Assembly: GCA_038501195.1 (NCBI GenBank) | Contig: JBBPUQ010000009.1 | Location: 2,108,001-2,172,000, forward strand | From: Nemania diffusa | Taxonomy: Eukaryota > Ascomycota > Sordariomycetes > Xylariales > Xylariaceae | Direction: 5' to 3' | Length of the DNA: 64,000 nucleotides | Part shown: piece by piece, positions 1-12,140 of the stretch | Position numbering within the stretch: the first letter of the stretch is position 1 | How the letters are laid out: every line of letters begins with the position of its first letter | The notes under the pieces: generated by a model | Told to the model about the DNA's origin: nothing | What the model saw: the letters and a program-made list of their open reading frames with translations, nothing else | The model's database searches: none | Made by a program: the position numbers and the translations under genes

Positions 1-1171
1 GTTTCGGTATGGTACATGTGACTTTTTACGAGCGTCGCATAGAGCGTTGATGCAACTACCCAATGCTAGTAAGGACTTGTTGATGTTTGCACCTTCAATC
101 AGACGCTCTCCTCGGTTTTTCGTAGCGCTAGCTCTCTCGCTGCCAGCAAGGTCGATAATGCTCAAGGTAGCCATAGTGTGTGGTTCGTTTACGCTCGCAT
201 TTCTGTCTTTCATAGCGATGTTGATTTGGAGTACTGCGTGTGATCGTGACGACGTGGCATTCGCATCGGTTGGCGATACTGTCCGGTATTCGTTGCCTAA
301 GACAATCATATCCATGACTTCCTGGACATCTTTGGGGTGGTGGCTAGTGAGACCCTGCACTGTAACAGTTTGGTTCGAATCCTCCCGTAGCATTAGGCCT
401 TGTTTACTTCCGCCAGGGACGAGAAGATCGCGGATCGTCTCATTGTAAATTTCTAGATATGAAAGCGAGATCTCGGTGTGTTTCTCATCGCTGCAGTCGC
501 CTATCTTCTCGAAAAGCTCTTGCATGGTCAGGAATATGATACCAGGCATTTGAGGTGTACCTGTGATGGTGTGTGTTTTGCCACATCCTGTGGCTCCGTA
601 TGCAAAAACTGTGGCATTGTAGCCGTCGAGGACACTATCCAGCAGACCTTTGGTCGTCGCTTCGTATACTTCTGTTTGTGTTGTGTTCTCGTCGAATATG
701 CGGTCGAATCCAAATGTTTGGTCCTTGACTTTTTTACCCATCGGTACTACAGATCTCGAGAACTTCTGGACGGGATTGTCTTCGGGCGGATCAAACACTC
801 TATTGTCCCCAGGTTAGACGCTGTAGGAAGTATTGGTATGGGTGAGGTGATATACGTACAGACATCTGTCGTCAATGACTTTGATAACAGATCGAATTCC
901 GCTCTGTTTGAGTTTGGGTGTTGGCGCACCAGCCAACGAGCCATCGCCAAGGAATACTGCTCCATCGTCGTGTCGTTGTCTATACACATATAAGCTTCTA
1001 ATCGGACTATGTAGAACGTCGTCGGGATTTAGACATACAATTGAGCAGCTTCTCTGATGGTAAACGGTCGCACTCGGACTGAAAAACAAATTAGCTACGT
1101 TTGGAGCAATGGTGTAGTGGTCTCCTACCTGCGACAGTAATGGATGAAGCGCCTGGATCTAGGGCAGACAT
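1..1171 (-). CDS. Kinesin-8 (Kip3/Klp5-6/KIF18 type) motor, N-terminal part; C-terminus beyond the window edge
   Basis: Plus-end-directed microtubule motor of the kinesin-8 class, which controls microtubule length and chromosome or nuclear positioning. Exons on the minus strand are 1171-1129, 1078-1039, 979-860 and 799-1 (open at the edge). The three introns of 50, 59 and 60 bp close the frame exactly. About 334 residues are present. Visible motor motifs: VRVRPFTIREAAQL at the start of the motor, P-loop GATGCGKT at about residues 136-143, switch I SSRSHA, switch II DLAGSE followed by RASATKNRGERL, and NKSLLALG. The RASATKNRGERL and PPEDNPVQKF stretches are typical of fungal kinesin-8 and argue against kinesin-1, -5 or -14. 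The start ATG at 1171 gives a short leader (MSALDPGASSITVA) before the motor. Neck, coiled coil and tail lie outside the window. Family assignment is firm; the exact orthologue is inferred. Confidence 0.93.
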
Positions 1172-1849
1172 GATGGCTGCTGTTTCTGTGTTATACTATA
1201 CGTCAAAATGAATGCCCTTTCCTGAATGTGCCTCCAGCTCAAGTGGTGGGAGTATGTGGTGACATAAACAGAGCAAAAGGGAAAAAAAAAACAAGCACAA
1301 CAAGCAAAGTATGCCGCCGAATGCTTGTCGCGTTGACCCTAGACTCGTGGTGATGTCGGCCTGTGTCGATAGAAATGATCGCGCAATTGAAAATTGTTGT
1401 TGTGACGTTGATAAGAAAGTATTTACACAGTAATCAGATAACTCCCATTGTTTAGAGACAATAATTATAAAACAAACTATTCCAGCATTAGATAGGTACG
1501 GAAGGCTTGTTGATTGCTAGTGAGATGTCACCGCGGCAACCAAAAACTCCACAGCTCCTGTTTAGGTCCACCTTCCCTAAAAGGTAATTTCAGGGTCGAG
1601 GTAGGTATCGATTTGTTGCTAGTGACCAGGCACCCCAGACTTTTTTAAAGGTACAGACTGCAGAATACCCGTTTTGTGGCGTTTCAAGCTTTAAGTCATT
1701 AACAATCGGCAACCGACCAAAACAAAAGAATTTTCAATCAGCAATCAACAATGCTTTTAGCGAGTTAGCCTCAATGGACACTTATTAACTATATTAAATG
1801 TCTAATATTCACAACCCAATTTCTCTATTATGTACTTGCCATGCTCTAT
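1172..1849. other. Intergenic: kinesin promoter side and GH115 3' side
   Basis: No gene seen. The stretch should hold the kinesin promoter (right of 1171) and the 3' end of the GH115 transcript (left of 1850). There is a short A run near 1284 and AT-rich sequence near 1455-1475. I see no recognised regulatory site. Confidence 0.5.
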
Positions 1850-4800
1850 TTACGCACTTCGAGCAAAGCTCGTTCGCGCGTTCGCGCCGTACTTATCTCT
1901 TCCAGCAAGAAAGCTCTCAGGGGGGCCAAGGTAGCTAGGTCGCACACCACCTAGATCCATAACAATCTTCTGCACGATGACACTTGGCGCTAGACCCCAT
2001 ACGCGCAGTGTATAGGCCCCTTCTTTTGCCACGTCCCACGCTGTCGTCGTGTTGTGGCCCGGATCTAGTCCCCATATCGAGTCGGCGACAGATCGAGCCC
2101 AGCCAACCGGTAGGTTCGCCCCAATGCTGTTAGGCACGAATCGGACAACCTGCGGCTGTGCTTGTGCCCCGCCGGCTGGGAATAATGAGACTGCAAATTC
2201 TAATGGTGTCTCGTCTGAGAGGTAATTCTGCGTGGGCGACAGGTAGAGTGTCACGTTCGCTTTCGGCACGCTTGTGAATAAGTACAAATCATACTCTAAC
2301 GCGGGTGCCGTATCAGGTGTCTGAGGAGACGTTGTCTGCGGCCATAACGTGATACCCCCCATAGTTCGTCCATAGTTTTCAAGGGTGAGGTATGTTATGT
2401 TGGAGGCCGCCACGTTAGATGGATTCTGTATGCGTTGGTAGTTCGGAGCTTCAATGGTTACCGTCTTGTCCGACTCCACAAACCCCTTCGTGAAGCTGGA
2501 GGGTATCTTTCGTAGGTTCACGGGGACCTGGACGACCGGCGAGCTGAACCAGGAGGTGAAGCCTTCTTTCCCACATCCTGCAGTGAACTTAATGTTAGCC
2601 GTCGTGGTATTGACGACTTGAGGTGCGGCCGACCAATCGATTGACACGAACACGCGCGAGTCTGTTCCGTTGCCCGGCCCTACTATCCCCTTGTTCTGCG
2701 ATAGCTTCACCCAAGGCAAGTCAACCGTGGCTGACCAGTCACAGTCCTTAGTCCCGCGAGAGAACACATCAAACCATCGCGTCGCCGGCCCGTACGGATC
2801 TAGGGGTGGGAGTACAAGGGTGTTTCCTGAGTTTAAGTGATACTTGTCATCGCCAGGGATACTGGCATTAAGTCCCTCGACGGCAATACCGACGTTACCT
2901 GCAATAGATGACACCACGCTTTGGACATACTCCATTGCAGGCAAAACGTTACGCATAGGCTGCTGCCAATAACCGTCATATCCAAAGTGTGTTTCTAAAT
3001 CTTCTGTTAGTTAAATGAACAAGAACTGAAGCCTAACACACTTACGATCAAGCATCCGTCTCCATTTTCCGCCGAGAAGATTGTCCCATCTTGCTGTAAG
3101 CTCTCCATCAGCCTGGAAGCGAGCTAGTACGTTGGTAATTATATCATTTGCCGAGTTCCTGTGCTGGTTCGCATATACTACGTTTTTCTCCGCACCAATG
3201 TGAACCTGATGAATGATCTGGCCTCCTAACGTCGGATGCAACACCATCTCAAAGAATGCCGGTTGGTAGGCCGGGTCGAGATCGTCATAGACAGCCTGGG
3301 CATCATCCACCAAATCCTGCCATTGCTGAAGAATTGCGTCGCCTTCGTTATAGTTTACCACTGAGTAGACGTATGGCTCGACAAGTTCATATTTCCTTCG
3401 TGCGGCGTACATCCCATATCGCGTCATGATGTCTGTGATCTTTGCCGCTTGTTCCGATCCGAACTCGCGAGTCGCCCAAGCAGTGGTCCAATTGCTCACG
3501 GCACTCACTCCCCACTTCTCGACGTCGTAAGCCATATCCAGGAAGTGGCTTATCGGAATCTCTAGGGGCTTTAAGTCCCCAACATTGACAATCCAAATTC
3601 TATCAGCTCCGTGGGCGTAGGAGAGCTGCATTTGCTCGGCCGTCTTCTCCAGCTGAATAGTGTTGATCCACTTATAGTTTCTAGTATCACCTACGTAGTC
3701 AAAATGGTAGTAGACGCCAGCACCACCGGACCGTGTCTTCTCATCATCGACGGGCACTCTTCGCACATTACCCCAATTATCGTCAGCCCATAACAGAGTG
3801 ATATCTTCGGGTATCGTCAGTCCCTCTTGGATGTAGGACATCACTTCTTTATACTGCGACAATTAGAGTTAGTTATGGATATCTCAAGCATCATGTATAG
3901 GTGTGTGGAAACCCTCCTGAGGTATAAATCTGGCCTAGAATGGGGCTGTCATGCCCCTATCCTAGTCCGAAAAAAAAAGGATTATTCCGAAATTACTCAC
4001 CAAACACCACATCTGAGGGACAGCGGTTGGCTCTACGCCCAGTACGTTTTTAATGACGTTTCTTTGACTGCTGACTACAGCCTCAAGCAAGGTAACAATG
4101 GCATCAACACCAAGCCCTGCGATGGCTGTATCTCCACTACCTCTCATGCCCATTGTGAACAAGCTGTTGTTGGCGTAGGGTTTCGCTCTCTCCGCGCCGT
4201 AGGTGAAGTATTGGTCAATCGTCATGTTGTTTTGGTCGTATGCCCAAGGCCCGAGGCCCTTATTGGTGTAGAATGTGCCGAATTCGTTCTGGGCGCGCAT
4301 CATCGGCTCCGTATGGGAGCTACCTAATACGATCTCCCACGCATCTGCCAAGGGCTGGTTGGCCGTGTCGTCGACCTCGAACATGGACCCCCAGATGGCC
4401 GGCCATAGGTAGTTCGCGCGTAGCCGAAGGAGGAGTTCAAAGACATTCGAGTAGAATTTGCCGTTGTATCCAACGCCGTACGGCGTGTCCTCGTAATTCC
4501 ACTGCACCCAGCCCGAAAGTCCTGGCTGCTCGTCATTCAAGAAGATGCCGCGATATTTAACAGATGGTGGTCCTTGGACTTTTCCTTTAGGCAAAACGAA
4601 GATTTCCTTGTTCTTCTTGATCGGGACGTCCGCCCACCAGTACCAGGGGCTGACGCCGATTTGCTCACTGATGTCGTAAAGTCCAAAAATTGCGCCGCGA
4701 GGGTCGCTACCCGCTATGACAACAGCCCTGGGGCAGCCTTTTATTGGTTCTTCCACGACCTGAGTTACGAATGACTCCCACTTGCCCTTGATTTTCGACA

Positions 4801-5382
4801 CATCTACTTTGCCGGCTTTCACTAGACTATCAATTATTTCCGAACGACCTAGGGTTCCGGCGATAACCACAGTGGATTGAGCTGACGGGTCGGTATATGC
4901 CGGACCAGAGAAAGATTGTGTACCGTTGGTCGCGTACTACACGAGACATCGTCAGCGAGATTCTTATAGGACACTATAACCACATCGACACTCTCAGAGT
5001 AATCTTAGAACTAATGCTGCCCAGCTTTGCGCCTTATCGAGGGAGTTCGCAATTCACTTTATACCCCGAGACTTTAACTTACATTTGTATAATTAGCAGC
5101 AGCTGGTCGATACTCGTAGCTAGCTGGCTTGGCTCCCTTCTTGCCATTGCTGAGGGTGAAGTTAGTCCCCGTCACGCGACCAAAGTCTTTCGCAAGGTCT
5201 CCCGCCGCCCGGATCACACCCCAATTGTCGCCACTTGACACGAGGATCTGGGGCTTCGATATTTTACCGCCGGCGATCTGAAAAGCGTTCGGGGCGGATT
5301 TGAAGCTAACAATTGGCTGCTGTCCGAGGGCTATAACGAGCGATACCCATGCGGCCAGTAGCAGCCATGAGAGAGAAGCCAT
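1850..5382 (-). CDS. Secreted GH115 xylan alpha-1,2-glucuronidase
   Basis: Glycoside hydrolase family 115 enzymes remove (4-O-methyl-)glucuronic acid from glucuronoxylan, including internal side chains; this copy should act outside the cell on plant cell wall. Exons: 5382-5083, 4936-4001, 3853-3046, 2994-1850; introns of 146, 147 and 51 bp close the frame, giving 1,062 residues, within the usual family range of about 950-1,050. The N-terminus (MASLSWLLLAAWVSLVIALG) is a signal peptide. Family stretches seen include PWYWWADVP, KYRGIFLNDEQPGLSGW, LRANYLWPAIWGSMFEVDD, GSSHTEPMMRAQNEF, TLLWADDNWGNVRRVP and GGAGVYYHFDYVG. The last exon carries the C-terminal accessory domain with NxT/S sites. The start is the only ATG giving a signal peptide. 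No other CAZyme lies in the window, so it is a stand-alone gene. Confidence 0.95.
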
Positions 5383-6868
5383 TGAGAACGATCACGTTGG
5401 ACGATACGCTTGTCTAGAGACAAGCGCTCAGCTGGTCTTAGGTCTCGAACTGGTGAGGCAAATGGCCCAGAGGACGGGACACCAGACAAGGTGTGCGAAG
5501 ATGGCAAGTATCTACAAAGCTACTCACCGAAGCAGGCGCACGATCACTCCTTATATTGTACCGACAAGTCGGATATAGGGCGATCGAGGCCACATGTTCT
5601 GGTCCATCTGGTCATTTAGCCCCCAACCAAACGGCAAGATTGCGGAGATGTTCCCAAGGCCATTAAAAGCACCAATGGTATAATGGAGCCAACTTCCGCG
5701 TTGGCAAGAGAGATCGACTGCCACGAGATACCTAACCTACAGTAGTATCTGAACCGACATTTGACTGCGGCTGGTATTGCGACATTCTCCGCACTAGATC
5801 AAACGGGGGAGTTGGGGAAAGTTGCATTGTGCGGAGTCTTGATGGCGGGTAATATAGCTAGCGAGGGGGAGCCCCTGCAGATGTTGGGGAACAATCCGGA
5901 GGACGACGGTTCCCCGCATGGATGGCTGCATGCCGGTGAAGCGGCAGCTATCCCGTCAAGCCGTTGATTCACACGATGTTGGTGTTCAGCATTCGGTATC
6001 TACCGTCTATATAACCTGTGTAACACGGGCGCAGTTATAACTTCATACTATCACGGCGGAATAGTGAGGGTAAGTGAAAACCTCACCGTCGTAACAATGT
6101 TATTCAAGTCTTTAACTACAGCACTATAAAGCACATCAAGGGGGGAAAATATCACTGGGACTAGCACTCTCGGCTCAATACCCTTGGAGTGGGGAGCTCA
6201 TGTATAGTACGGTATCCTGCATTTAACCGGAGGCGATGTGACCTTTAACTGAGCTAGAAAGCCTCACGCGTACGCATTATACTAGGCTAGCATTGAAATC
6301 AGATAGGGCCATTGATTTTTGAAAGCGAACGAGCAAGCTTTGGACACCGAACAACCTAAAATCAAGACTTCGCCCTCGCCCTCCTTTCCCAGATCCAAAC
6401 GACCGACTCCGACTATTCGCCGCTGTTCATAGCCCCGTATCGTCTTCGCCATCCTCCACCCTTGATACTCCCATCTTATTTTCAACTTTGCTCTAATCTT
6501 GGTCATATCCAAGTTAATCAAGTCGAGCATAATATTGTGATATATACACACTATTATGAGTAGCAGCAGACTTGATGGGTGTAACAGCATAGATATGAGA
6601 ACCAGAATAGAATACGTAGAACCGACTATGACTGCAGCCTTAATCTTTACTATGATTCATATCATAGGTACAATTATCTCAGGACACGAGGAGTGTCGGC
6701 AGACTAGGTCAACTCTAGAGTACGACCAAATTTAAAGGCTACCCATTCAGATAGACTCACTTAGATTAGAGCAAATCAGACAGTCCCCCATCTCACGTAG
6801 CGACGAACCTGCGAGCAAGGCATGACAGGAAAGAGATATTACAATTTCCATTAATCTACGTGGGTATC
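5383..6868. other. Intergenic: GH115 promoter region and UVRAG-like 3' side
   Basis: No convincing gene. Short ORFs here lack homology-like features and splice context. The left part is the promoter region of the GH115 gene; the right part is the 3' flank of the UVRAG-like gene. Confidence 0.5.
5616..5621 (-). promoter_or_regulatory. Possible XlnR/Xyr1 site (GGCTAA) upstream of GH115
   Basis: TTAGCC on the plus strand reads GGCTAA toward the GH115 gene, about 235 bp upstream of its ATG. GGCTAA is the core bound by the xylanase activator XlnR/Xyr1 in Aspergillus and Trichoderma. Two GCGGAG hexamers that fit the CreA consensus SYGGRG lie at 5642-5647 and 5831-5836. Hexamers like these arise often by chance, so the link to xylan induction and glucose repression is inference from the enzyme's function. 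Confidence 0.2.
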
Positions 6869-8680
6869 TCAAACATGTGCACCAATATTCTCTCTCAGAC
6901 CCTTAGTCCGCAACGTGAGCTTAACGTCCCCCTCATCGAACGGCAAGCGTAGAGGCGAGGGCTGGCGCTCTTTACCTGCCGCGCCAACACTGCTTTCCCG
7001 AGAGTGATCTCCGTTGCCGTTGCTGTTTTCCCGACCAAGCGCACGATTTAACACGTCTCTCTGTTTACCGCTCAAAATCTCACTATCCATACTCCCGCGA
7101 CGACTGCCGCCAGCACTACTGGCGCCGTCATCAGTGCTAGCAAGCGAACTACTCATCCCGACTCTTCCTTTCAGCCGTCCGGCCCATAACCCCCGGATGC
7201 CGCCACGCTTCCGCTCCGGTACCTCGTCGGTACCCGCGCTGCAGACGTATAGGAGGTACTTCAGATTCGGCAGCGTGTGCCGAATGTCAACGATCTTGAG
7301 CCCGGCTGAGACGCAGAGAGCCTCGATATCCTTGTTCAGTAGGAACCAACCGTATTCAAACCGATACTGCGCAGTTGCGCCGCCCCGTGGGAACAAGGGG
7401 AAGTCGCGCTGCGTTTCGGGCAGGAGAGAGATGTTGTCGCGGATGCTGCTGCGCGAGCCAAAAGGCGTTATCGGGTAGGAGAGAGGGACACATAGGTAGA
7501 ATTGCAGGGCATGAGTCAGCTGTGCGACGTAGCCTAGAGCTGCAGACAGCGACTCCTCCGTGGATGACGATGACACTGGGTCGTAGTCGGAGTTTGGTAA
7601 CGGGACGTTACAGATGCTGAAAGAGAGAGGCGCGCCTGAAATAACGGGCGTGATGGGGAAGATGTGCGCGAGGTCCTCACATATGCGGCGTCTTTGGCCG
7701 TGGATGCTCTCGCGTGTGGATGAGATGAGCGCCTGGGACGCTGGTAGTTTGGATTGGGCGTGTTCTACATGGTCCGCAGCCCTTCCTTGTGCAGAGCGTC
7801 CCTCTTTGATGGCCTCTCGGCGCGCTTGGATGGATGCTTTGAGGTCATCTCGTCGTGTCTGAGCTGCACGAAGAGACCGCCTCTGCGTCGAGAGGTACGT
7901 CGAAGCGAGGTGGGCAGACTCCTGGGCCTGCGGGACCGCGTCGTGTGGCGTACTTTCGAGCAAAGAATTTATTTGAGCGGCCAAAGCTTCGCGAGTAGCG
8001 AGAGCGTCTTGGATGGAGTTGTTCAGATTGGATAGCTTCATGAGCGCATTGTAGGAGGAGCTTGGAAGCGGTGAAGTTTGCTTCGGCTCGGGGCGCTTGC
8101 TCGCAAGGTCAAGCGAATACATTCCATCTTCGAGGTGAAAGACAAGACAGTTCGGTGGGAAATGGTGGTTTCGCATACTGCCGAGATAGTGCAACAGGCG
8201 CAGGTCGATGTCTTGGGACAACAACAGGCTCCATGACATGTGTCGCTTGGCCCACAACCGTATCTTCAGCTCGGATAGCCGCGTGACGGAAGGATTGGCG
8301 CTCGAGAGATCGAAGAATCGGAAGTTGAAGTTCGTAGATCGCTGCCCGACCTCGCTGATATAGATGGGATCCTCCTCTCCGTCGCAATGCAGCGAGAAGA
8401 ACACGTCGGCGGCCCTACCATCGACCGTGTACTCTAATTGCTTATGGCGGGTGACCGGTGTGGTATTGGCGAGGGTTGTGCTTCGCCTGCGGGCCTTGGC
8501 GCGTGGCCGCAGGCTTTCGTCGGAGCGAGCATGGTGAAGTTGGTGTTGGGTTTCTGGTGGCTTGGTCGAAGGGAGATCAGCGTCGAGATCGTCGGAAGCG
8601 CGCCCTTGAGGTTTGGTGAAGCTCAGATTACGTAAATAAATTCCGCGTAGATGTCGAAGACGCCGGTTTTGTGACAGCAT
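6869..8680 (-). CDS. UVRAG/Vps38-like subunit of class III PI3-kinase complex (Atg14/UVRAG family)
   Basis: Single-exon gene of 603 residues with ATG at 8680. Members of this family (Atg14, Vps38, UVRAG) join Vps34, Vps15 and Vps30/Beclin and direct PI3P synthesis to autophagosomes or endosomes. The order of parts fits UVRAG/Vps38: a basic Ser/Thr-rich N-terminus (1-75), a C2-like beta region (about 80-190, with VFFSLHCDGEEDPIYISEVG and FNFRFFDLSS), a coiled coil rich in Ala, Arg and Glu (about 205-305), then a conserved C-terminal module (about 340-490, with YPITPFGSRSSIRD and FEYGWFLLNKDIEAL ending in LPNLKYLLYV). The tail after 490 is low-complexity. The FGSRSS and FLLNKDIEAL segments are the best family markers. 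Whether it is Vps38/UVRAG or Atg14 cannot be settled by eye; no N-terminal cysteine-rich Atg14 motif is seen, which favours Vps38/UVRAG. Confidence 0.8.
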   Translation of the reverse strand: MLSQNRRLRHLRGIYLRNLSFTKPQGRASDDLDADLPSTKPPETQHQLHHARSDESLRPRAKARRRSTTLANTTPVTRHKQLEYTVDGRAADVFFSLHCDGEEDPIYISEVGQRSTNFNFRFFDLSSANPSVTRLSELKIRLWAKRHMSWSLLLSQDIDLRLLHYLGSMRNHHFPPNCLVFHLEDGMYSLDLASKRPEPKQTSPLPSSSYNALMKLSNLNNSIQDALATREALAAQINSLLESTPHDAVPQAQESAHLASTYLSTQRRSLRAAQTRRDDLKASIQARREAIKEGRSAQGRAADHVEHAQSKLPASQALISSTRESIHGQRRRICEDLAHIFPITPVISGAPLSFSICNVPLPNSDYDPVSSSSTEESLSAALGYVAQLTHALQFYLCVPLSYPITPFGSRSSIRDNISLLPETQRDFPLFPRGGATAQYRFEYGWFLLNKDIEALCVSAGLKIVDIRHTLPNLKYLLYVCSAGTDEVPERKRGGIRGLWAGRLKGRVGMSSSLASTDDGASSAGGSRRGSMDSEILSGKQRDVLNRALGRENSNGNGDHSRESSVGAAGKERQPSPLRLPFDEGDVKLTLRTKGLRENIGAHV

Positions 8681-11526
8681 TTTTATTCTGTACGTCTCTA
8701 GCGGCTATCGGTGCTGCTGCTGCCGCTGCTCCGCAGACAGCCGGGCGTGAATAATAAGATCATAGGTGATGCTGTTGTTGCGAATTGAGCTCTGATCCAC
8801 GATGACGACAAACAAGTCTGGCCGCATGCTTCAGAAAGGTACTTACATATCGGAATAAAGGGGATATGAGCTTAAAAGGGTACTATATACAATTTGCATA
8901 TGAAAGTAGGTACCTAGGGTACTGTGGTGCCTCTTATTACCTTAGTAATAGTTCAATAACAATTTATTATCAATGTATTTAATAGGCTACCTATGCCATT
9001 CATTCTTGATCTACAAAACAACATAACAACAAGCATGCAGATGCATTAGCTTAACTATGTTGCCATTACCTGAGGAATTAACTAGATAGTTACATGTGAA
9101 TTGTCCGATGTGTCTGTCACACTGCACAGGTGTGGGAACTCCCGCAAGACATACAGAGTACCTAGGTACTTAACAGGCTGTCCTGACCATAGTCATAGCT
9201 ATTATCTGCCAATCTATTAGCTGCAGTAAGGTTCAGACTACCTAATGTAAGTGGTTTGGTAGCCCAATATACACGTAGGATTAGGGTACATAGCGTCAAT
9301 GCCTTAGACACCTCTGCACTAGCCGCAGGTCCCCTTTATAAGGGATTCCTCCTAAGGTACCACTTTCTCTCCTTGCGTTTGCTACTTACATATCTACTAA
9401 AAAAACCACAGTCCTCAACTCTCTTCTTAGTTTCACGCTTTAATACACTTTCCGTTGGTATGTCGTTCCTTACATACAGTGGCTGCGGCGACGTTGCCAA
9501 GATTTCCACTCTATTTTTTTAAGGTAATTAGGATAAGGTATTAGAATCTATCCGGATCACCTAATGAAGGGGCAACCCTGGTTACAGATGCTACCTAGAT
9601 CACCACCTAGGAAGAGATACGTTTGCGCATTCTTGGGAGGTATTGACTGATATCATCAGCGATGACGTCTATAAAGACATGCTCGTCGAGATTAGCATAG
9701 GTTGCCGTCACAGGAAGGTCTAATACAATTGCCGGGTTTTATGCACGTACATTGGCCAATGGTGGTGGCCTGTACCGGGAGGCTTGACATTTCACTGCGC
9801 GGGTTAGGCCTATACAGAGTCCAGACCGAAACATACTACATAGAGCAAGCAATTGAAAGAGGTAAGGAAAAATTCACAAGAGAGCCACATGTGTTCGATA
9901 GGATGAGTCTAAGCGACGAACCCTATAGTGACCGGCCAGCGAACCGTCCCTATTGGCGATGCCATCCTCTCCACGCCTAGTATTAGAATCGACTGTCCCT
10001 ATGTAGCATGTGGTCCTGCTACAGGTTAAATATCTCGTCTATGAATTTTTATCCTAGCAGGCCATCCTGATAATCCAAGACAAGGGACGGACTGCGAGGA
10101 GTGGGGAGTTCTTCGCATTCTCGCATCCAATCGCCATGCAGAGACGTGCTCTAGAGCCTCGAGGCACGCCGGAAAGCTTAGGGCTTAACATCTCTCTATT
10201 CCCACGGATGAAGCTGTTCAAGCTAATCTGGCAATTATTGAGAAAGTTCTAAAATTCTCCCTGGTGAACTACATGAACAAATGGTCAACATAGCCTGAGT
10301 CTGACTCAGCAGATATATCCACTAGAAATATAAAATAAATGGTGGCACAAAAGCAAAAAACATTACTCTTCAGGTAAGTTGAAGTCTAGCTCTATAGCTA
10401 CATTTTGGCGCTCGACTAACAGAAACAGAAAATTCAAGCTCGCTCTGGGCTAGTTGCGTTGGGAATTCTAGAGTCATCTATTTCTTCCGGTTTCGGCAGT
10501 GACTTTTTCTAAGTTTAGATGGGATGCCTGGGATCTCCCTATGATGAAGGTGCAGCCTACATAAACTTTGCGGGGGTATCTATATGCTTACTGGGTTAGG
10601 GATTCCTTGAGGTGACCCCATTGCACGCTGGAGTCCAAGATGATGAGTCAGAAAACGAAATGCGACCTCCATGTGCAGAACTCTCGGTGTTCGGAATATA
10701 CCGGAAAGTCGAGAGGCTCGGGCCTTGGTCCTGCTATCTTCGCTAACTAGGTCTCTGCAAGGATCGTAACTTGACCCCTTAGCAGATAGCAGAGAAGGTG
10801 ATGAGGTTCTTTCGAAAATCTTCTAGTGGCGCTGAGGGCCAAAGTGTTTCCTCCTTAGAATAGCTGTCTATCTCCAGAATTCTACATGCTCTTAAGTCAC
10901 ATGTAGTACGTGCAAAAGTGTGACTAATTCTATCGTAATACACTTAACGGACATAAGAGCACAATTTTAACGCCGCCTATTCAGTGAGTCTATGACTGTT
11001 TGAGTTCCCCTGTTTATTTAATTTAGTCAAAGCTAAATCCTTGCAGTAAGTAAATGTCCTCGACATTACCTCAAAATGACCTGTTTATATTTTGCAATGT
11101 CATAGACTAGCCCCTACAGTTCAGCAAGATCCGAAACCACGCCGAACAACTAGAAAAGGCAATGAAGGAATAAGAGATTTAGAGAAATCACGGCAAGTAG
11201 AGTATGGGTTGCATAGACGCTCGGGTTAGATGGTAGATGGTTCGAATCCAATGAGCGCTTTTACCATAATAACTACACAATATCTGTTGCCTACAAATTC
11301 CCCTAAGTTGCAAATAACGTACAGATAGGGATTCGCTGTTTACTTTAAAGAATCCTATGTCTCTATTATTTCGTTTGACTTATTGCTTTCCTTACTTCTC
11401 TTGCGGACGCGCACCGACTTCATCTTCCGCACGCCGCGTTCAGTCTTCAGGCGTCTCCTCAGCTTGGCACTTAATCGAGACGGATGTGAGTTAGTGATAT
11501 CTCATTATTGTTTCATGAGACATAGC
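8681..11526. other. Gene-poor intergenic stretch of 2.8 kb
   Basis: No supported gene. It contains AT-rich sequence with scattered GTAGGTACCTAG-type palindromic words near 8905-8925 and 9160-9170, and a possible decayed fragment of the orphan gene at 14663-15478 (see 10801-10826). ORFs at 9256-9522 and 9702-9980 have no family motif and no splice support. Confidence 0.5.
10801..10826 (+). pseudogene. Possible decayed fragment related to the orphan gene at 14663-15478
   Basis: Twenty-six bases here align with 14991-15017, inside the orphan gene, with one mismatch and one 1-base gap; the first 15 bases are identical. Weak, gapped similarity may extend to the left. The surrounding frame is broken by stops. 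A chance match of this quality in 64 kb is unlikely but possible. If real, it is a relic of a gene duplication or of a decayed paralogue. Confidence 0.3.
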
Positions 11527-12140
11527 TTACATTCTGCGTAAACACTCTGCTTGCTCTTCTGGCAGCATGAACTGCCACTCAGATGAGTCCATCATAAGAA
11601 GTAGATGATTAAGCTCGGCCGTAGGTACCATTTTGGGACTTGCACTCGAGGTCGAGCTGAGAATCGACCAGGACGACGCAGAAAACTGAGGGGTAAATCC
11701 ACTAAGCAGCTTCGCTGCAGTCTCCAGCGACTCATTGAGCTCGTTGGGCTGTGTAGGTGATTGACGGCACGATATTTGGCCCATGGCGACCTGTTCGTGA
11801 GTCTGGACATGGTAACAGTATCTCTCGAGAGGGGTTAGATCTTGCTGTGGGTATCTGTCGTTCGAAGAATCGATAATTTGGGCCCCTCTAATTGGAAATG
11901 CTGATGTGTCTAGCTTCGACTTAATTTCTAGTTCAGTGTTCACAGAAAGCTCTCGATGAGAAGACCTATCACCAGTCAATAATGTAGCAAAAGGGGAGGG
12001 AAGGGCGAGAATGTCACTCACACGATCTCCCAGTCACTATTGAGGTTAATGGTGGGGTCGCTTGACGATAAGTCCTCATGGAAGACAATGGGTAGTCCCT
12101 CTCCAATGCCTTTGTAGTCGACGTCGTTAAGCTCCCCCAT
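11527..12140 (-). CDS. Hypothetical protein, 185 aa, two exons
   Basis: Not recognised. Exon 1 is 12140-12022 (ATG at 12140) and exon 2 is 11965-11527, joined across a 56 bp intron with donor GTGAGT and acceptor GATAG; a TTGAC-type branch sequence lies about 14 nt before the acceptor. The join keeps the frame across the reading SDWEIV/SSHREL. The product is acidic, Ser-rich and soluble, with no signal peptide, membrane span or known motif. The C-terminus (LPEEQAECLRRM) could be a short helix. Codon use looks ordinary. Evidence for a real gene is the clean splice and the stop-free 185 codons; an unexpressed ORF remains possible. Confidence 0.45.

Noticed and set aside
9256..9522. Plus-strand ORF of 88 codons in the gene-poor stretch
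   Set aside because: Starts from a non-ATG codon, has no motif, and its composition follows the local sequence.
11205..11262. tRNA-like segment with GGTTCGAATCC and a GAGCGC 3' side
   Set aside because: No matching 5' acceptor strand of seven pairs and no anticodon arm at the right spacing; at best a fragment.
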